From the NCBI GenBank assembly GCA_938092135.1, contig CALLJL010000001.1, positions 62,001-126,000 of the forward strand: DNA of 64,000 nt. The letters are read 5' to 3'. A model generated the notes under the pieces. That model did not search any database. It was not told the origin of the DNA and saw only the letters and a program-made list of their open reading frames with translations. This document shows, in pieces, positions 61,654 to 64,000 of the stretch. Position numbers and translations under genes: made by a program. Source of the stretch: an uncultured bacterium. GTDB lineage: Bacteria > Acidobacteriota > Aminicenantia > Aminicenantales > CALLJL01. Every line of letters begins with the position of its first letter. Position 1 is the first letter of the stretch.

Positions 61654-61848
61654 GTGAGTAAAGAAAAAGTTATTGAGCTTTTTAAGAGCTTGAGTCCTGA
61701 GGAGAAAATTGAGGTGGTTAAAGCTATTATGCCTGAATTTTGCCAGAACATGATGAAGGACCCCCGACAAATGCAGGAGATTATGAAAGTGATGATGGCT
61801 TTCATGGGAGGCGATATGGCAACCTGGATGGGTATGATGAAAGGCTAA
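61654..61848 (+). CDS. Small Met-rich protein
   Basis: A 64-residue protein: VIELFKSLSPEEKIEVVKAIMPEFCQNMMKDPRQMQEIMKVMMAFMGGDMATWMGMMKG. Twelve methionines, concentrated in the second half, and one cysteine suggest soft-metal binding or a helical adaptor. GTG start with AGGAGG eight bases upstream, 10 bases after the permease stop. No family is recognised. Confidence 0.7.
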   Translation: MSKEKVIELFKSLSPEEKIEVVKAIMPEFCQNMMKDPRQMQEIMKVMMAFMGGDMATWMGMMKG

Positions 61849-61940
61849 AATTTAGAAAGCTAAAAAAGCAAAAGGAAAAAATAAGAAATAGACATAATGA
61901 AAAAAAGGAAAAAAAGATATAATATTAAAAGGAGGTTTTA

Positions 61941-62300
61941 ATGAAGACGAACAACCACATAGTGAGAATATTTACCATGCCCCTTCAGTTTCCCTGTGGC
62001 CCCCAATCAGCCTGTTGCGGTCCTATTGGACAATCAGAGGAAGAGATCCAACAGCTAAAAGATTACATTGAAAATAGCCTTGGGGTTAAGGTCGAAGTCA
62101 AAAATGTTATCAAGGGAGAGGATATGAAGGCCCATCGTGAGATTCTCTCTCTTTTTCGCACTTTCGGACCAATGTCTCTCCCCATAATAGCTGTCAACGA
62201 CGAGGTCGTTTCCATGGGTAGACCCACCCCCGAAGAAGCTGTCGAAGCCCTTCGGGAAAAAATAAACCAAGTTGAAGCAGCGAGTCAGGGAGGTGAGTGA
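61941..62300 (+). CDS. Small thioredoxin-like/ArsD-like protein with CC motif
   Basis: A 119-residue protein. VRIFTMPLQFPCGPQSACCGPIGQSEEEIQQLKDYIENSLGVKVEVKNV, then FGPMSLPIIAVNDEVVSMGRPTPEEAVEAL. The Cys cluster on the first strand-loop and the LPIIAVNDEVVSMGRPTP turn are reminiscent of ArsD and other thioredoxin-fold metallochaperones. AAAGGAGG ribosome site. In the metalloid cluster it could pass substrate to the permease. The relationship was judged by eye. Confidence 0.65.
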   Translation: MKTNNHIVRIFTMPLQFPCGPQSACCGPIGQSEEEIQQLKDYIENSLGVKVEVKNVIKGEDMKAHREILSLFRTFGPMSLPIIAVNDEVVSMGRPTPEEAVEALREKINQVEAASQGGE

Positions 62301-62303
62301 GAA

Positions 62304-62519
62304 ATGCCCATTTATGAATTTATCTGTCCCGTCTGCAAGGAGAAAATTGAAATTATCGCCAGTATTTCCGAGAAGCAAAAAGGTCTGAAGCCCCTATGTC
62401 CCAAGTGCGGAAATGAAAAAATGATTCAGGTCTTCAGCGGTTTTGCTGTTGGCTCTTCTCGTGGATCCTCAGGTAGTTCCTTTTGTCCGCCCACAGCCGG
62501 TCCCGGATGCTGTAGATAA
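62304..62519 (+). CDS. FmdB-family zinc ribbon protein with C-terminal CC
   Basis: A 71-residue protein. MPIYEFICPVCKEKIEIIASISEKQKGLKPLCPKCGNEKMIQVFSGFAVGSSR is the FmdB putative regulatory zinc ribbon (CxxC...CxxC). A low-complexity Gly/Ser linker leads to CPPTAGPGCCR. The vicinal cysteines at the C-terminus recall those of the neighbouring gene products. It starts 3 bases after the previous stop. Confidence 0.85.
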   Translation: MPIYEFICPVCKEKIEIIASISEKQKGLKPLCPKCGNEKMIQVFSGFAVGSSRGSSGSSFCPPTAGPGCCR

Positions 62520-62553
62520 TAGGCCGATGAGATTTAGATCTCGAAGAGGCTAA

Positions 62554-62940
62554 ATGGACAACTTAGAGTCCAATTTAATCGACGAAAAACTGGAAAGGGC
62601 CATTAAAGAATTCGCCGAGGCGATAGCTGAATCTCCTGAATTTTTAGCCTATGAGGAAGCCAGGAAAAATCTCAAGGATGACCAGGAGACCCAGAAAATT
62701 CTGTATGAATATGAAGAGAAACGACAATTATTCCAGATGTTCGGGAATCCTGATGATAGCCAATTGCAGGCTGAATTCAGGGCTTATCGGGATAAAATGC
62801 TTACCAATTTCACCATCCGCAATTATCTCAAGAAACAAGATGAACTTATGGTCTTTTTCCAGAAGTTAGGCCATTTAATTAATGAGGTCGCCGGATTTGA
62901 TTTCGGCCAGGCCTGCGCTCCACCGACCGGTTGCTGTTAA
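62554..62940 (+). CDS. YlbF-family protein with C-terminal cysteine tail
   Basis: A 128-residue helical protein: ERAIKEFAEAIAESPEFLAYEEARKNLKDDQETQKILYEYEEKRQLFQ, AYRDKMLTNFTIRNYLKKQDELMVFFQKLGHLINEVAGFDFGQACAPPTGCC. The body is a YlbF/YmcA-type three-helix domain. The tail CAPPTGCC provides a likely metal or cluster site, as reported for some Ric (YlbF/YmcA/YaaT) proteins with Fe-S clusters. It lies in the small-protein train after the ArsP-type permease. Confidence 0.8.
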   Translation: MDNLESNLIDEKLERAIKEFAEAIAESPEFLAYEEARKNLKDDQETQKILYEYEEKRQLFQMFGNPDDSQLQAEFRAYRDKMLTNFTIRNYLKKQDELMVFFQKLGHLINEVAGFDFGQACAPPTGCC

Positions 62941-62951
62941 AGAGGAAGAAG

Positions 62952-63315
62952 ATGAACCAGAAAGTTAGGGAAAAAGCCATAGAATTTGCTTTAGCCATAA
63001 AAAATTCTTTGATCATCGTCGCCTATATTGAGGCGCAAAAAAATGGAAACCGATAGGGAAACGCAAGAACTCATTTCTCAATTTCTGAATAAACAAAGAG
63101 AGCTCTGGCTTAATCAAAGAAATAGAAATCTCACTCGAGATGAGATCGCAAGTTTCAGGAATCTCCAAAATAAGATCATTGCCAATCCTGTTATTAGAAA
63201 GTTTTCCTTAGCTCAGATCCAAGCTTTTGATTTTTGTCGCCTTGTGGCCGGGAGATTAAGCGAACTCTTAGGCACTGATTTTGGAACTTTGATATCTCCG
63301 CCGTCAAGCTGTTAA
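62952..63315 (+). pseudogene. Second YlbF-like gene, frame broken at an A7 run
   Basis: Frame 1 (62952-63056) reads VREKAIEFALAIKNSLIIVAYIEAQK, then shifts. Removing one A from the run at 63037-63043 joins it to METDRETQELISQFLNKQRELWLNQR...KFSLAQIQAFDFCRLVAGRLSELLGTDFGTLISPPSSC. The joined 120-residue product matches the YlbF layout and the neighbour at 62554. The break may be a sequencing error, transcriptional slippage on the A run, or real decay. The intact product would also end in cysteine. Confidence 0.75.
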
Positions 63316-63333
63316 AAGCAGAAAGGATAAATT

Positions 63334-63615
63334 TTGAGAACAAGGAGCGGGAAAGAAAAAGAAATTGTTCTTTATACTAAACCGAATTGTCCTCTCTGCC
63401 TGGAGGTGGAAGAACTCCTTGAGGATATAGGCGAGCGTCTCGGCTTCTCTTTTTCTAAAGTAAATATCCTCGAAAATAGTCATATCTATGAAAAATATAA
63501 GGACCAAATCCCGGTTGTTGAGTTTGGAGACGGTCAATCTCTTTTTGGGAAAATAAGTCGGAAAGAATTAACCCAAAAGATTTATGCTTTTATCGGCGAG
63601 CGGCAAAAAGGATAG
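63334..63615 (+). CDS. Glutaredoxin-like (DUF836-type) thiol protein
   Basis: A 93-residue protein. EIVLYTKPNCPLCLEVEELLEDIGERLGFSFSKVNILENSHIYEKYKDQIPVVEFGDGQSLFGKISRKELTQKIYAFI has CPLC at the first helix and the cis-proline IPVVEF, the glutaredoxin/DUF836 layout. TTG start with AAGGA upstream. It is the last intact gene in the small Cys-protein train and could reduce the other members. Confidence 0.85.
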   Translation: MRTRSGKEKEIVLYTKPNCPLCLEVEELLEDIGERLGFSFSKVNILENSHIYEKYKDQIPVVEFGDGQSLFGKISRKELTQKIYAFIGERQKG

Positions 63616-63619
63616 GTTA

Positions 63620-64000
63620 ATGCTGGTAGGGAAAAACGATTATCCTGAAGGGCGCCGGCGGAATGGCGGCCTGTCAGGCCGTCGAAATTATAGCCCAGCT
63701 ACGAATCAGGCTGGCTGATGTCTATGTCATTATGACCAGAGCAGCGACAAGGTTTATAAGTCCTCTTTCCTTAGAAACCGTCTCCCTTCACCCCCGTCGT
63801 GACCGACATATTTGTTGAGCCGAAACAATGGAATATTCCTCCCATTTTTTTAGCCCAGATGGCCGACATCTTTCTCATTGTGCCGGCGAAGCTAATCTCA
63901 TCGTTAAAATCGCCAATGGCATCGCCGATGATATGCTGTCGATGACAATCATGGCCACCCGAGCGCCTGTCGTCATTGCTCCGGCAATGAATGAGAATAT
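63620..64000 (+). pseudogene. coaBC (phosphopantothenoylcysteine decarboxylase) homologue, frameshifted and cut by window end
   Basis: Joining three frames gives [117 protein letters not shown], the flavoprotein half of CoaBC. Breaks: one extra A in the run at 63632-63636, one extra C at 63791-63795, and one base missing near 63888 (GCGA-AGCT for GCGACAGCT). CoaBC is needed for coenzyme A, so either an intact copy exists elsewhere or these are base-calling errors near a contig end. Confidence 0.8.

Overview
The window looks like a chromosomal segment of a Gram-negative-type (diderm) anaerobic bacterium of moderate-to-low GC. Anaerobic life is suggested by a rubredoxin / rubredoxin-reductase / ferritin-like set, a desulforedoxin-like protein, a 2-oxoacid:ferredoxin oxidoreductase, an AmrS-type radical SAM enzyme and many small iron-sulfur proteins. 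An outer membrane is shown by a TamB-Omp85 protein, an OmpA-type protein, TolC-family proteins and an RND efflux system. A lipoprotein with a GWxTD domain and a BlaI/M56 pair beside an efflux operon fit the Acidobacteriota/Aminicenantes neighbourhood of the tree. That placement is an inference. No rRNA, tRNA, CRISPR array, transposase or phage gene was seen.

Layout. (1) 0-16.4 kb is mostly housekeeping and redox metabolism on the plus strand: mutM, ferritin-like protein, rubredoxin and its reductase, purA, desulforedoxin, an MBL hydrolase, a two-subunit 2-oxoacid oxidoreductase, an Fe-S/sulfur block (Nfu, a cysteine desulfurase homologue without the PLP lysine, an IscU-type scaffold with added zinc ribbons, TusA), nadA, nth, amrS and pncB. 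(2) 16.4-24.4 kb holds a YkgJ-type protein, a PAS/GAF/HD-GYP sensor gene broken by one in-frame TGA, archease-rtcB, a third ferritin-like protein and the GWxTD lipoprotein. (3) 24.46-34.9 kb is a long co-directional accessory block starting at a consensus promoter. It encodes a CoA-binding protein, a stand-alone HdrA-N-like protein, a ferredoxin, several small unknown proteins, a DUF169 protein, SufC and SufB/D-like proteins, a cupin, two half-size permeases, a thioredoxin lipoprotein, CcdA, a ProC-like dehydrogenase and a TauE/SafE permease. This is the best candidate for an undescribed redox/sulfur system. (4) 35.2-38.8 kb (minus) has a decayed TPR gene, a second HdrA-N-like protein, an FmdE-family protein and a NifX-family protein preceded by a perfect 20-bp palindrome.

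(5) 39.2-46.5 kb is one roughly 2440-residue gene that joins a TamB-type translocation protein to POTRA domains and an Omp85 barrel. (6) 47.1-50.9 kb holds an OmpA-type protein, a possible protease-inhibitor-like protein, and a DUF134 regulator cluster preceded by the same palindrome (one mismatch) as the NifX-family gene. (7) 51.4-63.6 kb is a heavy-metal region: a BlaI/CopY-like repressor with an operator inside its promoter, an M56 sensor protease, a CusC/B/A-like efflux pump, a periplasmic YHS protein, an ArsR regulator, an ArsP-type permease, and a train of small proteins with vicinal or C-terminal cysteines. (8) The last kilobase has a frame-broken YlbF-like gene and a coaBC homologue with three one-base indels.

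Several genes (mutM, the BlaI-like repressor and the 24.5 kb ORF) have a -10 box ending about 6-8 bases before the start codon and no Shine-Dalgarno. This suggests leaderless transcripts next to ordinary GGAGG-led genes.
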